The notes below the pieces were generated by a model. That model was not told the DNA's origin. It worked only from the letters and a program-made list of their open reading frames with translations, and ran no database searches. Of a stretch of 63,041 bases of DNA, positions 1-8,520 are shown piece after piece. Source of the stretch: Candidatus Competibacter sp. Lineage in GTDB: Bacteria; Pseudomonadota; Gammaproteobacteria; Competibacterales; Competibacteraceae. Position 1 is the stretch's first letter. Every line of letters begins with the position of its first letter. A program made the position numbers and the translations under genes. Location: positions 1 through 63,041 of the forward strand of contig JARSSH010000024.1 in NCBI GenBank assembly GCA_029624815.1, read 5' to 3'.

Positions 1-65
1 ACGTCACTCGCTGATCTCATTAAATCTTATGGAAATTGTTGCCCATGACTATATGATTCAGAGGG

Positions 66-147
66 GTAGGGCGGGTTAGGGCGTCGGCCCGTAACCCGCC
101 GATTTGATTGTGACTTCGGCGGGTTACGCTGCGCTAACCCGCCCTAC
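66..147. repeat. Large imperfect palindromic repeat (REP/MITE-like)
   Basis: Two arms face each other. Positions 66-100 read GTAGGGCGGGTTAG...GTAACCCGCC and 118-147 read GGCGGGTTACGCTGCGCTAA...CCCTAC, close to the reverse complement of the first arm. The unit resembles the short GGCGGGTTACG-type palindromes dispersed through many proteobacterial chromosomes (recalled, not searched). No gene is visible in 1-246 apart from this repeat. It could form a long hairpin near the end of a transcription unit or be a non-autonomous mobile repeat. Confidence 0.6.
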
Positions 148-236
148 GCGGGAAATATAAAACTTACCGGGAATTGGTATAACGCCTCACATCACCGGCA
201 GCATAAAGCAGAGCGACGAAGGAGCGGCGCTTCTTG

Positions 237-246
237 CTCTCCGAGT
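237..246. repeat. Target site duplication of the ISAs1 element, left copy
   Basis: CTCTCCGAGT, identical to the right copy at 1476-1485 and directly abutting the left inverted repeat. Confidence 0.9.
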
Positions 247-1475
247 CAGGGCAATCGCGCCATGTGGGGAGTTGACAACGGATGGAGAGACTGGATAAGG
301 GGTGCTACCGATCTTGTGGAGCTTTCCCATGCACCCTTGCCTACTCGACCCACGCCCCTATTTTGCCGATCTACCCGATCCGCGTCGCGAGACTCGGAAC
401 AAACTGCATTCCCTGCATGATCTTTTGATGATGGTGCTGTGCGCGGTACTCAGCGGGGTCGAGGATGGGGTGGGCATGGAAGCGTTTGCCGAAGAGAAAG
501 TCGCGTGGCTACAGGGCGGTCTAGGGTTATCGTTGTCCAATGGGATTCCCTCGCACGATACCCTGAGTGAGGTGATGGGACGAATCGATCCGGTCGCGTT
601 TCGGGCGGCGTTCACCACTTGGGCAACGACCGCGTTGCCGAGTTTGGCCGGTGAGCAGGTTTGTATTGATGGTAAAACCCTCCGGGGCAGCCGCGAGGGG
701 ACAAACCCGGCGGTCCATCTGGTCAGTGCGTTTGCCGGACAAGCCCGCTGGGTGTTGGCGCAGCAGGCCGTCGCCGAGAAGTCCAATGAGATCACTGCGA
801 TTCCCGATCTTTTGACGTTGCTCGATCTGCAAGGTGCCATCGTTTCCATTGATGCGATGGGTTGCCAAAAAGCCATTGCGCAAACGATCATCGATGCCGG
901 CGCGGATTATGTCTTGGCGTTGAAGGATAACCATCCGACCTTGTGCGAAGACGTCCAACTCTGGCTCGATACCGAAATTGCGCGCGGGCGCCCGCCGGTC
1001 CAGGAAACCATCGAGAAAGATCATGGGCGCATCGAGATTCGGCGCCATGCCCTCAGTCGCCACCTTGACTGGCTGGACGCCAAACCCCATTGGGCGGGAC
1101 TCCAGGCGGTCGGGCGCGTCGAGTCGACGCGGATCATCGGTGAAGACGTTAGCACCGAATGTCGCTACTTCCTGTGTTCGCTCACGGATCAACACCGCTT
1201 CGCCGCCACGGTCCGTGGCCACTGGAGCATCGAAAACCAGCAGCATTGGGTTCTGGATGTGCAATTTGGCGAAGATGCCTGTCGGACACGGCGCAACCAC
1301 GCCGACCAAAACTTGGCGCTCGTCCGCCGCATGGCCCTGAATGTGCTACGCCATAACGGTCCCTCGCGCGATAGCCTCCGCCGTCGCAAACTCCGCGCCG
1401 CCCTCAACGATGAGTACCGGTTGCGCCTGCTCCTCGGCCAGCCCAGTCCAGCGACCACATAGCGCGATTGCCCTG
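247..1475 (+). mobile_element. Complete ISAs1-family insertion sequence, 1229 bp
   Basis: The ends are 21-bp inverted repeats differing at one position: left 247-267 begins CAGGGCAATCGCGC and right 1455-1475 is its complement. Directly outside them is a perfect 10-bp duplication, CTCTCCGAGT, at 237-246 and 1476-1485. That is the expected product of ISAs1-family transposition (8-10 bp target duplications are usual). One transposase gene fills the element. Intact ends, an intact duplication and an open reading frame point to a recent insertion. It sits 28 bp beyond the stop codon of the neighbouring RloC-like gene and does not interrupt it. Confidence 0.92.
302..1462 (+). CDS. ISAs1-family DDE transposase
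   Basis: The 386-residue protein has the ISAs1-family layout. An N-terminal DUF4338/DDE-associated segment (FADLPDPRRETRNKLHSL, then LHDLLMMVLCAVLSG) is followed by an RNase H-like DDE core. CIDGKTLRGS carries the first catalytic Asp, SIDAMGCQKAIA the second Asp, and GHWSIENQQHWVLD the Glu. Full length is 370-390 aa in this family, so the enzyme looks intact. The open frame starts at a GTG (302); an ATG at 329, ten codons in, is an equally good start, and the DPRPYFADL motif follows it. The stop lies inside the right inverted repeat, as is common in compact IS elements. It catalyses cut-and-paste or copy transposition of its own element. Confidence 0.95.
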   Translation: MLPILWSFPMHPCLLDPRPYFADLPDPRRETRNKLHSLHDLLMMVLCAVLSGVEDGVGMEAFAEEKVAWLQGGLGLSLSNGIPSHDTLSEVMGRIDPVAFRAAFTTWATTALPSLAGEQVCIDGKTLRGSREGTNPAVHLVSAFAGQARWVLAQQAVAEKSNEITAIPDLLTLLDLQGAIVSIDAMGCQKAIAQTIIDAGADYVLALKDNHPTLCEDVQLWLDTEIARGRPPVQETIEKDHGRIEIRRHALSRHLDWLDAKPHWAGLQAVGRVESTRIIGEDVSTECRYFLCSLTDQHRFAATVRGHWSIENQQHWVLDVQFGEDACRTRRNHADQNLALVRRMALNVLRHNGPSRDSLRRRKLRAALNDEYRLRLLLGQPSPATT

Positions 1476-1485
1476 CTCTCCGAGT
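1476..1485. repeat. Target site duplication of the ISAs1 element, right copy
   Basis: CTCTCCGAGT, identical to 237-246 and abutting the right inverted repeat. Confidence 0.9.
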
Positions 1486-1513
1486 GAATGTGATTGTTCG
1501 ATGACTTTTCATT

Positions 1514-4090
1514 TCAAGCTGTCCGCTTCGCGTATTCTTCACGCCAGTTTTTCAATGAAGTCATGTCGGTCAGAAGATCGTCTAGTTTCGGCAGTTCAAC
1601 TGGTAATTCTGTAGGCTGCGAATGCTCAAACCCAGAATATTTGGTCATGAGTGAATCAAGAAGATTGCAGTCTGCTTCCTTCAATTTGGCCAGATCTTTG
1701 ATCTTCAATGTGTGGACTGGACGCTGGAATCGTTGAACCACCCCACACAACAGATCATTTTCAACAGAGCGCTCCACCAGTGTCCTGAAGTCGCTGCATA
1801 TCGACTTCAGCAAAATTTCGGCATATTCAAACTCGCCGTTTTCGTTTGCCTTCCTTGTATCCTGATACCGCTGATTTATCAGAGTGTTTAAGGTGGATTT
1901 GATGTCACTCTGTGAAAGTGGAATCGGAGCCGGCTCTCCGTTACCCCAGTCAGCAGAGCGAATGCTAATAATATCTGGTTTTATGGACTTCTTCTCGGAA
2001 AAATGCCTAACAGTTCCCAGTAATGATAGGCGGTGAGTAAAGACAATGACCTGCTTGTCATGAGACAACTCGATCAGTCTCTGAACTACGGCCTCCTCAT
2101 AGCTTTGGTCAAGCGAGGATATTGGATCGTCAAAGACGAATGGGCCTTGGTTGCGCTTGCCGGTGACGTCGGCCAAAAATGCCGCAACGGAAACGATCCG
2201 ATTTTCTCCCTCGCTCAGGACATCGGCGAGCCCATTCTGAGAGACACCTCGAAGCTGGAGCTTATGAAGAACGCGGCCCTTGGAAACTTTCGATTTCACG
2301 AGCTCAACCTTCACCTGAGATGCGCCAAGGGCCTTGAGCTCCGCGTTGAACCTTTGCACGAACGCATCCGTGATCAAAGCTTCTGCCAGCTCCCCTTTCT
2401 TCTGGGACAGGGCTTTGGTGTTGGTCGACTTCTTGGCTTCCTGAATCTGGTTCAGTAGCTTCAATCGGGTGACTTCTTCGTCAATGGCGACGCGGTGTTC
2501 AGACAACCACTTTCTGGCCTGTAGGCTGGTTAGCTTTTTCTTGATCTCCTCTCGATTGTCGCTTTTGGCGTCTTCGTCATATTTTGCCGCAAGTTCTCCG
2601 AGGCTTTTTGACTGGGCGTTGACTTTATCGATCCATTGCGGTGAGATCAGAGGATAGGGAATGGCTTCCACGGAATCAATCCCAGGGAGCAGGTCTTTTC
2701 TGGCCTGCAATTGAGCAAAGAAATCTGTCACATGGCTGGTGACTTCATCCTGTGGAATGCTAGCCGCATCGATACGCATCTTCAGCGTTTCCGATGTCGG
2801 TAGCGCCTCGATGGTTTGACTAGCGGTCTCGTATTCCTTGGCCGCATCCGACGCGGCTTTCTGCATTTCGCCCTTGACGAAATTTTCGAAGGAGATCAAT
2901 CGCTCCTTGGCGTCCTTGGTCAAGGTCTGGTGGCACAGGACACAACGGGAAGCATCAGCAACATTCGGGTAATCGGCCTCTTTGTAAGCAGCCGATACGG
3001 AGTAGTTCCGGGCCGCTTCCCAAAGCTCTTTCCAGACATCAGAGGCGATGCCTTCTAACTCGCTGCCGGAGAACACCTTTTCCGCCGCAGTATCTGCCGC
3101 TGTCTTCTTTAGGATCGACTTATTCTTGGCAGCAATGATTCGTCGGCAATTCTCGTCCGATAATTGCTCCAGATACTTTTGGGCATCCTGGACCAGAGTG
3201 TCGATATGCTGTTTCTGCTTTCTTAGCTGCTTCGCTTTTTCCGTTGGTGCCTGTTCGGCAAGGCGCTGCTGCAGCGTTTGCATCTCGGTCTCGGTCTCAT
3301 CAGCGCTTCTAAATGCGCAATGCTTATCGATGTCCTGGGTGCTGGTCTTGGCGCTGATGGATTCGTACCAGATACCTTCTGGAGTTACCTTCTTGTCAGC
3401 CGGGATGTTCGGTTTTTTGGACTGATGCTGATTAGTCTCGGTGTCCAGGGCCGAAGCAACCTTTTCACATGCGAGGATGAGGGAGCTGAAAAATGATAAT
3501 ACCGGCGGCTCATAGCTCACCTCATCTTCGCTGCTGACAAAGAACTTGCCAAACGAGGTGTCGAAAATATCAATGTTATTGAGGTCATCGCAGATACCTT
3601 GCCCTGACCACGTATGGCTCTTCAGAATGCCATCCTGCTCAAACGAAATGCGGGCTTTCTGTACGGCAGAGCCGGGCTTATAGACATTGCGGTGCAGGGT
3701 ACCCGCCTCGCGGGCTCCGCATACATGTTTGAGGAGTCTGACGTAACCAGATTTGCCTGACCCGTTGTTGCCATAAACAATCGTGATATTGCCCTTGCCA
3801 AACTCAAGTGGCTTTTTCGGAGCAAGGGCGTTTACTCCTTCGACATCACTGATCGAACACAAACGTAGAGTGCCTGCTGCGCCCTGGGAGAACGCGGTAG
3901 CGGGAAAGGAACAGGTCGTTTTGGGCAGCTTACCGTCGGTTTCCTGCTGGCACAGGGTTGCGAGCTCAGAGACGTCTTTGGCGGTCAGCTCAGACTGCCG
4001 CAGTAGCCGAGCAGCCGCAATCTGGAGCCATTGGGGGCGATCTGAAAACCATTTTGTCAAATTTGTCAAATAATCCATTTTATTTGGCAT
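1514..4090 (-). CDS. RloC-like Rad50-type ATPase, candidate anticodon nuclease (AAA_13)
   Basis: The 858-residue protein is an ABC-type ATPase split by a long coiled-coil insertion. Walker A GNNGSGKS is at 107-114, the signature LSEGE at 625-629, Walker B FVFDDP at 651-656 and the H-loop histidine (VIVFTHR) at 686. Midway, CVLC at 383-386 sits between coiled-coil arms, as in the zinc hook of Rad50 and RloC. After the ATPase core, the C-terminal domain holds R769-x3-E773 and H823. These could match the Arg-Glu-His triad of PrrC/RloC anticodon nucleases; the E-to-H spacing (50) is longer than I recall for PrrC, so this is a hypothesis. RloC proteins cleave tRNA after DNA damage or phage infection. 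The alternative is a generic AAA_13 defence ATPase. The gene stands alone, is AT-richer than its neighbours and has an ISAs1 element just downstream. Confidence 0.75.
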   Translation of the reverse strand: MPNKMDYLTNLTKWFSDRPQWLQIAAARLLRQSELTAKDVSELATLCQQETDGKLPKTTCSFPATAFSQGAAGTLRLCSISDVEGVNALAPKKPLEFGKGNITIVYGNNGSGKSGYVRLLKHVCGAREAGTLHRNVYKPGSAVQKARISFEQDGILKSHTWSGQGICDDLNNIDIFDTSFGKFFVSSEDEVSYEPPVLSFFSSLILACEKVASALDTETNQHQSKKPNIPADKKVTPEGIWYESISAKTSTQDIDKHCAFRSADETETEMQTLQQRLAEQAPTEKAKQLRKQKQHIDTLVQDAQKYLEQLSDENCRRIIAAKNKSILKKTAADTAAEKVFSGSELEGIASDVWKELWEAARNYSVSAAYKEADYPNVADASRCVLCHQTLTKDAKERLISFENFVKGEMQKAASDAAKEYETASQTIEALPTSETLKMRIDAASIPQDEVTSHVTDFFAQLQARKDLLPGIDSVEAIPYPLISPQWIDKVNAQSKSLGELAAKYDEDAKSDNREEIKKKLTSLQARKWLSEHRVAIDEEVTRLKLLNQIQEAKKSTNTKALSQKKGELAEALITDAFVQRFNAELKALGASQVKVELVKSKVSKGRVLHKLQLRGVSQNGLADVLSEGENRIVSVAAFLADVTGKRNQGPFVFDDPISSLDQSYEEAVVQRLIELSHDKQVIVFTHRLSLLGTVRHFSEKKSIKPDIISIRSADWGNGEPAPIPLSQSDIKSTLNTLINQRYQDTRKANENGEFEYAEILLKSICSDFRTLVERSVENDLLCGVVQRFQRPVHTLKIKDLAKLKEADCNLLDSLMTKYSGFEHSQPTELPVELPKLDDLLTDMTSLKNWREEYAKRTA

Positions 4091-4398
4091 ATATTAAGAT
4101 GTATCCTTTGCATCGTTCCCTTCGTGTTGATCATCGAACAAATAATTATCCCGTTCCACCCATCCCGCCCCATGGCAAGATACGCGGATCGAAGATAGGA
4201 TCGAACCCCAAACCACGCCACTCACCTCCACCTATGCCAAGCGTTCTTTCAGTTGACGCCTGTCCAATCATAGCCCCGTGTGGTTACGCTTTCTAGCCAT
4301 TTTCCCTGCTCATTGCCCATAACCGTCACCATCCACGCGCTTTTTTCGCCCCGCCCGCCGAATCTCTCGCCCATTGTTATTGTTTCGGAGAATCATCC
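4091..4398. other. Intergenic stretch, no gene recognised
   Basis: Between the RloC-like gene (transcribed leftward) and the endolysin remnant (rightward). The first part, near 4091-4110, is AT-rich and on the minus strand contains a TAATAT-like -10 sequence that could serve the RloC-like gene. No RNA gene, repeat or conserved protein was seen in the rest. Confidence 0.4.
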
Positions 4399-4990
4399 AT
4401 GGGCCACTTTAACGATTGCTTGAACCTCTTCCCTGGCGAAGAGGGCGACGTTTCCAACCACCCGCAAGATTTCGGGTCGCTTGACGAAGTACGGCATTTC
4501 CCAGCGCGCCTATCCCCACCTCGATATCCGCGTGCTGACGCTGGACGACGCCACGGCGATCTATCACCGTGACTACTGGACACCGATTCACGGCGATGAT
4601 TTCCCCGCTGGCTTGGCCCTGCTGCTGTTCGATTGCGCCGTCAACCAAGGCATGGGAATGACCGTCCGTTTGCTGCAAAAAGTGTCCGGCGTGACGGAAG
4701 ACGGAAGTATCGGCCCCGTCACCTTGCGCGCCGTTCGTTCGCGGCCACTGGATCAATTGCTGATCGAGTTTTGCGCCGAGCGCGCCTTGCGCCAAGAATT
4801 CAACCGCAACGAGGAAATCTCCAGCCAGGGTTGGTATCGGCGTTTGTTGCGGATGTACGCCACCGCGCTGGGTAACCGCCTGCTTCAGGTCGCGCTGGTG
4901 CCGGCTTGGCACGATTCCAACCCCATGCAACCGAACGATTCATCGTTCCGGCTATACCCCACCCGCACGATTTCAGGCTACCATGACGCA
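4399..4990 (+). pseudogene. Frameshifted GH108-type N-acetylmuramidase (endolysin) remnant
   Basis: An ATG at 4399 opens a frame reading MGHFNDCLNLFPGEEGD and then HPQDFG, which resembles the N-terminus of glycoside hydrolase family 108 muramidases (catalytic Glu in the EGG-like segment). The rest, TKYGISQRAYPHLDI through a PG_binding_3-like region (DGSIGPVTLRAVR) to QGWYRRLLRMYATALGN, is in the next frame, open from 4481. Removing one T from the run at 4470-4472 restores a continuous protein (QDSGRLTKYGIS). The C-terminal reading frame runs on to 5170 inside gcvT and is unlikely to be natural, so the true end is unclear. GH108 proteins act as phage endolysins or secretion-associated lysins. 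This copy is probably a dead prophage or accessory gene unless the frameshift is a sequencing error. Confidence 0.7.
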
Positions 4991-5013
4991 ATCCATCCCA
5001 CCGGGATTTTCGC

Positions 5014-6102
5014 ATGGCCAAACGTACTCCCCTGTATGCCCGCCACGCCGCCCTGGGAGCGAAGCTGGTGGACTTCGGCGGCTGGGATATGCCACTGCAT
5101 TACGGCTCGCAGCTCGACGAACATCATCGGGTGCGCCGCGTCGCCGGCGTGTTCGACGTGTCGCACATGACGGTGGTCGATTTCGCCGACCCCGACCCGA
5201 CCCGCGCTCTACTTCGCCACCTGCTGGCCAACGACGTTGCCCGCCTGTACCCCGGCAAGGCGCTGTACACCTGCATGCTAAATGAAACCGGCGGAGTGAT
5301 CGACGACTTGATCGTCTACGACCGGGGCGCGGCCGGCTACCGGCTGGTGTTGAACGCCGCCACTCGCGACAAGGATCTAAGCTGGATCGCGCCGCTGGCC
5401 GAGCGTTTTGGCGCCCCCTGGCGCGAGCGCGACGATCTGGCCATGCTGGCGGTGCAAGGTTCCGAAGCACTGGCTCGACTGGAAAGCGTCCTGGGTGCCG
5501 ACACCCTGACGGCCGTGCGTGCGCTCAAGCCGTTCCATGCCCTGGAAACCGACCACGGATTCGTCGCCCGTACCGGTTACACCGGCGAGGACGGGATAGA
5601 AATCCTGCCGAGCGCCGCCACCGTGCCGGCACTATGGGACCGAATCGTCGCCGCCGGCATCATGCCCTGCGGACTGGGTGCCCGCGATACCCTGCGGCTG
5701 GAAGCCGGCATGAATTTGTACGGCAGCGATATGGACGAAACCACCACTCCGCTGGTGTCCGGGTTGGGCTGGACCGTGGCCTGGGAGCCGGCCGAACGCG
5801 ATTTCATCGGTCGCGCCGCGCTGGAACGGCAACGGGCGGCTGGCACGCCGCAAACCTTCGTCGGTCTGGTGCTGGAGGAGCGCGGCGTGCTGCGCGGCCA
5901 CCAGCACGTCTTCGACGGCGAACGCGAGATTGGTCAGATCACCAGCGGCACCTTTTCTCCCACTCTGAATCGCGCCATCGCCCTGGCGCGGGTGGACACC
6001 GGCGTCGGCGCGCGTTGCCAAGTGGAGATTCGCGGCAAACGCCTGCCGGCGCGAGTGGTCAAGCCACCGTTCGTCCGCCATGGCCGCGCCCTGATCGAGT
6101 GA
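5014..6102 (+). CDS. gcvT: Aminomethyltransferase, glycine cleavage T-protein
   Basis: A 362-residue tetrahydrofolate-dependent aminomethyltransferase of the cytoplasmic glycine cleavage system. It takes the aminomethyl group from lipoylated GcvH and releases ammonia and 5,10-methylene-THF. The N-terminus reads TPLYARHAALGAKLVDFGGW, typical of GcvT, followed by GVFDVSHM, TGYTGEDGIEI and a C-terminal barrel with FVGLVLEERGVLRGH. Length matches the family (about 360 aa). The ATG at 5014 is the natural start because the conserved T-protein N-terminus begins directly after it. It is the first gene of gcvT-gcvH-gcvPA-tpx-gcvPB-dgkA, all rightward with short gaps. I see no glycine riboswitch in the short upstream region. 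Confidence 0.97.
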   Translation: MAKRTPLYARHAALGAKLVDFGGWDMPLHYGSQLDEHHRVRRVAGVFDVSHMTVVDFADPDPTRALLRHLLANDVARLYPGKALYTCMLNETGGVIDDLIVYDRGAAGYRLVLNAATRDKDLSWIAPLAERFGAPWRERDDLAMLAVQGSEALARLESVLGADTLTAVRALKPFHALETDHGFVARTGYTGEDGIEILPSAATVPALWDRIVAAGIMPCGLGARDTLRLEAGMNLYGSDMDETTTPLVSGLGWTVAWEPAERDFIGRAALERQRAAGTPQTFVGLVLEERGVLRGHQHVFDGEREIGQITSGTFSPTLNRAIALARVDTGVGARCQVEIRGKRLPARVVKPPFVRHGRALIE

Positions 6103-6140
6103 CCCTATCCCAGAACCACCGTTGTTGAGGAATCGAACCC

Positions 6141-6575
6141 ATGAGCAGCAACATTCCCACCGACCTGCGTTACACCGAATCCCACGAATGGGCGCGCGCC
6201 AACGACGACGGCACCGTCACCGTGGGCATCACCGACCATGCTCAGCACCTGCTGGGCGATCTGGTGTTCGTGGAAATCCCGGAAGTGGGCCGCGCCGTGG
6301 CGGCCGCCGAAAGCTGCGCGGTGGTCGAGTCGGTCAAGGCCGCCTCCGACGTTTACAGTCCGCTGGAAGGCGTGATTGTCGAAGTCAACGAAGCGCTGGC
6401 CGACACTCCCGAACTGATCAACGAAGATCCCTACGGCGAGGGCTGGATTTTCCGACTCAAGACCGCCGCCGCGCTGAACGGACTGTTGGATGGGGTCGCC
6501 TATGAAGCCATCGCCATCGCCGACGACGAGGACGAAGACGTCAGTTCGCTGGCCAATCCCAGGTTGGTCGAGTAA
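6141..6575 (+). CDS. gcvH: Glycine cleavage system H protein
   Basis: Lipoyl carrier of the glycine cleavage complex, shuttling the aminomethyl intermediate from the P to the T protein. The lipoylation motif is [13 protein letters not shown] with the modified lysine near residue 67. The N-terminus ([12 protein letters not shown]) and the [14 protein letters not shown] segment are classical. At 144 residues it is about 15 longer than usual because of an acidic tail ([17 protein letters not shown]). A GAGGAA ribosome binding site lies about 10 bases upstream of the ATG. It follows gcvT by 38 bp and precedes gcvPA by 17 bp. Confidence 0.97.
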   Translation: MSSNIPTDLRYTESHEWARANDDGTVTVGITDHAQHLLGDLVFVEIPEVGRAVAAAESCAVVESVKAASDVYSPLEGVIVEVNEALADTPELINEDPYGEGWIFRLKTAAALNGLLDGVAYEAIAIADDEDEDVSSLANPRLVE

Positions 6576-6592
6576 GACGGGGCAAGATCGTC

Positions 6593-7948
6593 ATGCCGTT
6601 TATCCCCCATACCGCGGACGATGTCCGTGCGATGCTGGCCGCCATCGGCGCGCCGGATCTGGACACACTGTTCGAGGAAATCCCGCCCACGCTACGGGTC
6701 GGCGATCTGCCGGCGCTCCCGACAGCCCTGAACGAGTTGCAGGTGACCCGGCTGATGGAAGCGCGGGCGGCGGATTATCCCCGTCCGTTGTGCTTCCTGG
6801 GCGCCGGCGCCTATGAGCATCACATTCCGGCGGCGGTGTGGGAGATCGTCGGCCGCGGCGAATTCTACAGCGCCTACACGCCCTACCAGCCGGAGGCCAG
6901 TCAAGGCACCTTGCAGGTACTGTACGAATATCAAAGCATGATGGCGGGCTTGACCGGGCTGGCCGTGTCCAATGCCTCGCTGTACGACGGCGGCTCGGCG
7001 CTGGCCGAGGCGCTGCTGATGGCGGTGCGCGCCAACCGCAAATCCAAATCCAAGCGGGTTCTGGTTCCCCGGACCCTGCATCCGCTGTACCGGCGGACTG
7101 CGCATGCCATCGTGCACAATCAGGGCATCGAACTGGTGGAAGTACCCTACGATCCAGCCGGGGGGCACACGCCGGTTGAGGTGCTCGCCCCCTACGCCGG
7201 ACAGGATTTCGCGGCGTTGGTCATTCCGCAGCCCAACTTTTTCGGGGCGCTGGAAGAGGTGGACGCGCTGACCGACTGGGCGCACCGGCACAGCGCGCTG
7301 GCGGTGGCGGTGGTCAATCCCACCGCGCTGGCGATTCTGAAACCGCCTGGCGAATGGGGCGAGGCCGGCGTCGATATCGCCTGTGGCGACGGTCAGCCGC
7401 TCGGCTCGCCGCTGTCTTCCGGCGGTCCCTATTTCGGGTTCCTGTGCTGCCAGCGGGAATGGGTGCGGCAATTGCCAGGTCGCTTGGTGGGCCGTACCGT
7501 GGATCTGGACGGCAAACCCGGCTTTACCCTGACCCTGCAAGCCCGCGAGCAGCACATCCGCCGCTCCAAGGCCACCTCCAACATCTGCACCAACCAGGGC
7601 CTGATGGTCACCGCCGCCACGTTGTACCTGTCCCTGCTCGGTCCACATGGCTTGGCACAGGTGGCCGCCGCCTGTCATGCCAATGCCCGCGCGCTGGTGG
7701 AGCGACTGACGCAGGTTCCAGGGGTCGGTCGGGTTTTTGACCGGCCGGTGTTCCACGAAGCGGTGTTGCGGCTGCCGCGTCCGGCGCGGGACGTGCTGGA
7801 TGGGTTGCTGGCGCGTGGCATTCTCGGCGGTTTCGATCTGAGCGGCGACTATCCCGAATTGGGGAACGCCCTGCTGGTGTGCGCCACCGAAACCCGCGAC
7901 GACGCCGACCTGCGACATTATGCGGTGGCACTGGCGGAAATCGCGTGA
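6593..7948 (+). CDS. gcvPA: Glycine dehydrogenase (decarboxylating) subunit 1
   Basis: The N-terminal half of the P-protein, encoded here as a separate 451-residue subunit. With gcvPB it decarboxylates glycine and loads the aminomethyl group on GcvH. The family start [19 protein letters not shown] is clear, followed by [29 protein letters not shown] and [19 protein letters not shown]. The cofactor lysine is in the partner subunit. The two-subunit P-protein is common in thermophiles, Gram-positives and some proteobacteria, whereas many enteric bacteria have one fused GcvP. It lies in the gcv operon, separated from gcvPB by tpx. Confidence 0.96.
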   Translation: MPFIPHTADDVRAMLAAIGAPDLDTLFEEIPPTLRVGDLPALPTALNELQVTRLMEARAADYPRPLCFLGAGAYEHHIPAAVWEIVGRGEFYSAYTPYQPEASQGTLQVLYEYQSMMAGLTGLAVSNASLYDGGSALAEALLMAVRANRKSKSKRVLVPRTLHPLYRRTAHAIVHNQGIELVEVPYDPAGGHTPVEVLAPYAGQDFAALVIPQPNFFGALEEVDALTDWAHRHSALAVAVVNPTALAILKPPGEWGEAGVDIACGDGQPLGSPLSSGGPYFGFLCCQREWVRQLPGRLVGRTVDLDGKPGFTLTLQAREQHIRRSKATSNICTNQGLMVTAATLYLSLLGPHGLAQVAAACHANARALVERLTQVPGVGRVFDRPVFHEAVLRLPRPARDVLDGLLARGILGGFDLSGDYPELGNALLVCATETRDDADLRHYAVALAEIA

Positions 7949-8012
7949 AAATCAACCCTTGCCGAACCGGCGGCTATTCTTCCCAAGCAACATCAAACGG
8001 AGGACATTTCCC

Positions 8013-8513
8013 ATGGCAACCATTACCTTCAAAGGCAACCCCATCCACACCAACGGCGATCTGCCCGCCGTCGGCGCGTCCGCGCCCGATTTCAAGCTGG
8101 TCACCGCCGATCTGAACGACGTCACCCTGGCTGATTTCGGTGGCAAGAAGAAACTGCTGAACATCGTGCCCAGTCTGGATACCCCGGTGTGCGCGTTGTC
8201 CACCCACAAGTTCAACGAGCACGCCAAGACTCATCCCGACACGGCGATTCTGGTGGTCTCCGCCGATCTGCCCTTCGCTCAAAGCCGGTTTTGCGGCAAC
8301 GAGGGCCTGGAAAATGTGGTCACCCTGTCGATGATGCGTTCGCGCAAGTTCGCCAAGGATTACGGCGTGCTGCTGGAAGACGGACCATTGGCCGGCCTGA
8401 CCGCCCGCGCCGTGGTGGTGCTGGACGGGAACAACACCGTGCGCTACACCGAACTGGTGCCGGAAATTGCCCAGGAGCCGGATTACAACGCGGCGCTGGC
8501 GGCGTTGCAGTGA
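8013..8513 (+). CDS. tpx: Thiol peroxidase, atypical 2-Cys peroxiredoxin
   Basis: A 166-residue periplasmic/cytoplasmic-type Tpx that reduces hydroperoxides using thioredoxin. The peroxidatic cysteine is in [12 protein letters not shown] (about residue 60) and the resolving cysteine in SRFCGNEG (about 94), the spacing of the atypical 2-Cys class. A longer frame is open upstream, but the ATG at 8013 has a strong GGAGG-type site at 7998-8005 and gives the canonical [18 protein letters not shown] start. The gene sits inside the gcv operon, between the two P-protein subunits and 8 bp before gcvPB, so it is probably co-transcribed. That placement is unusual. Confidence 0.96.
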   Translation: MATITFKGNPIHTNGDLPAVGASAPDFKLVTADLNDVTLADFGGKKKLLNIVPSLDTPVCALSTHKFNEHAKTHPDTAILVVSADLPFAQSRFCGNEGLENVVTLSMMRSRKFAKDYGVLLEDGPLAGLTARAVVVLDGNNTVRYTELVPEIAQEPDYNAALAALQ

Positions 8514-8520
8514 TCCTTTC

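Noticed and set aside
4900-5013. Glycine riboswitch before gcvT
   Set aside because: The region is short and no paired aptamer-like helices or conserved core could be recognised.
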